The translations under genes and the position numbers were made by a program. Shown in pieces: positions 32,040 through 32,242 of a stretch of 32,242 nucleotides of DNA (position 1 is the first letter of the stretch; the number at the start of each line of letters is the position of its first letter). Source of the stretch: Aeromicrobium sp. Root472D3 (GTDB taxonomy: Bacteria; Actinomycetota; Actinomycetes; Propionibacteriales; Nocardioidaceae); NCBI RefSeq assembly GCF_001426485.1, contig NZ_LMET01000001.1, positions 1,628,612 through 1,660,853 on the forward strand. Direction: 5' to 3'. The notes under the pieces are model-generated. The model ran no database searches. It saw nothing but the letters and a program-made list of their open reading frames with translations, and was not told the DNA's origin.

Positions 32040-32242
32040 ATGGCCGTCCGGTCGCAGGCCGAGCGCCTGCTCGAGCAGGCGACGTCCGATCTCGACGCCG
32101 GGGGAGTGTCGTCGCCGCGCCACGACGCGGAGGTGCTGCTGAGCCACGTCACGGGCGTGCCGCGCCTGATGCTGCTCGACGCGGCCCGCCCCGACGGCAT
32201 GCAGGTGCAGCAGTTCCAGCGGCTCGTCGAGGCCCGGGCGTC
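32040..32242 (+). CDS. prmC: PrmC release-factor glutamine methyltransferase, N-terminal part only
   Basis: Sixty-seven codons are visible before the right edge, starting ATG 32040. They match the helical N-terminal domain of PrmC/HemK: RSQAERLLEQATSDLDAGGV, then SPRHDAEVLLSHVTGVPRL, with the conserved D-A-E-x-L-L. The S-adenosylmethionine-binding NPPY motif lies beyond the edge. PrmC methylates the Gln of the GGQ motif in release factors, matching its place 7 nt after prfA, so the two are co-transcribed. No strong Shine-Dalgarno is seen, suggesting coupling to prfA translation. Confidence 0.93.
   Translation, partial: MAVRSQAERLLEQATSDLDAGGVSSPRHDAEVLLSHVTGVPRLMLLDAARPDGMQVQQFQRLVEARA

Overview
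The window is chromosomal DNA from a high-GC actinobacterium. WhiB1, a PdtaS-type cytosolic histidine kinase, the one-piece 2-oxoglutarate enzyme Kgd, a DUF6104 protein, frequent GTG starts and apparently leaderless genes all point there. A Nocardioides/Aeromicrobium-like member of the Propionibacteriales is my best guess, but the genus is inference. I see no phage, transposase, CRISPR array, rRNA or replication origin. Coding density is high and no gene-free stretch exceeds about 205 bases.

Bases 1-4826 (minus strand) hold a likely operon: a DUF2785 protein, an IlvG-type ThDP enzyme, a GNAT acetyltransferase and an ABC exporter half cut by the left edge. The exporter's ATPase domain has lost Walker A, the Walker B Asp and the H-loop His but keeps LSGGQ. 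Bases 4881-6668 hold pdtaS and whiB1, convergent across a shared terminator hairpin. Bases 6827-9597 hold a small membrane protein, a malic enzyme and a zinc-free MDR reductase, ending at a 76-bp inverted-repeat element.

Bases 9693-13884 (minus) are kgd followed by two tiny genes (DUF6104 and DUF1059-like). Divergent from kgd is a glutaminase fused to a STAS domain, so a glutamate-producing and a 2-oxoglutarate-consuming enzyme share one 204-bp control region. Next come an OsmC-type peroxidase with a palindromic site at its promoter, a carboxyethyl-ornithine-synthase-like dehydrogenase, tRNA-Arg(CCG) and a single-domain response regulator.

From about 17.7 kb to the right edge the order is argS-lysA-hom-thrC-thrB-rho-rpmE-prfA-prmC, the same as the M. 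tuberculosis Rv1292-Rv1300 cluster as I recall it: arginyl-tRNA synthesis, lysine and threonine synthesis, transcription termination and translation termination. Two blocks interrupt it. DUF1345, a soxR fragment and azlDC (branched-chain amino acid export) lie between lysA and hom. A degenerate EAL-CBS protein, DUF1059 and a glutathione-peroxidase-like gene lie between rho and rpmE.

The most unusual element is at 17707-17930, just before argS. It has its own good promoter, a near-perfect Shine-Dalgarno, a 12-codon ORF with atypical codons, several hairpins and an 11-bp stem closing a three-way junction. Two of its stems have alternative pairing partners, as expected for an attenuator or a regulatory small RNA. 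A second theme is that at least nine genes begin 6-7 nt after a -10-like hexamer and have no Shine-Dalgarno, the signature of leaderless transcripts.
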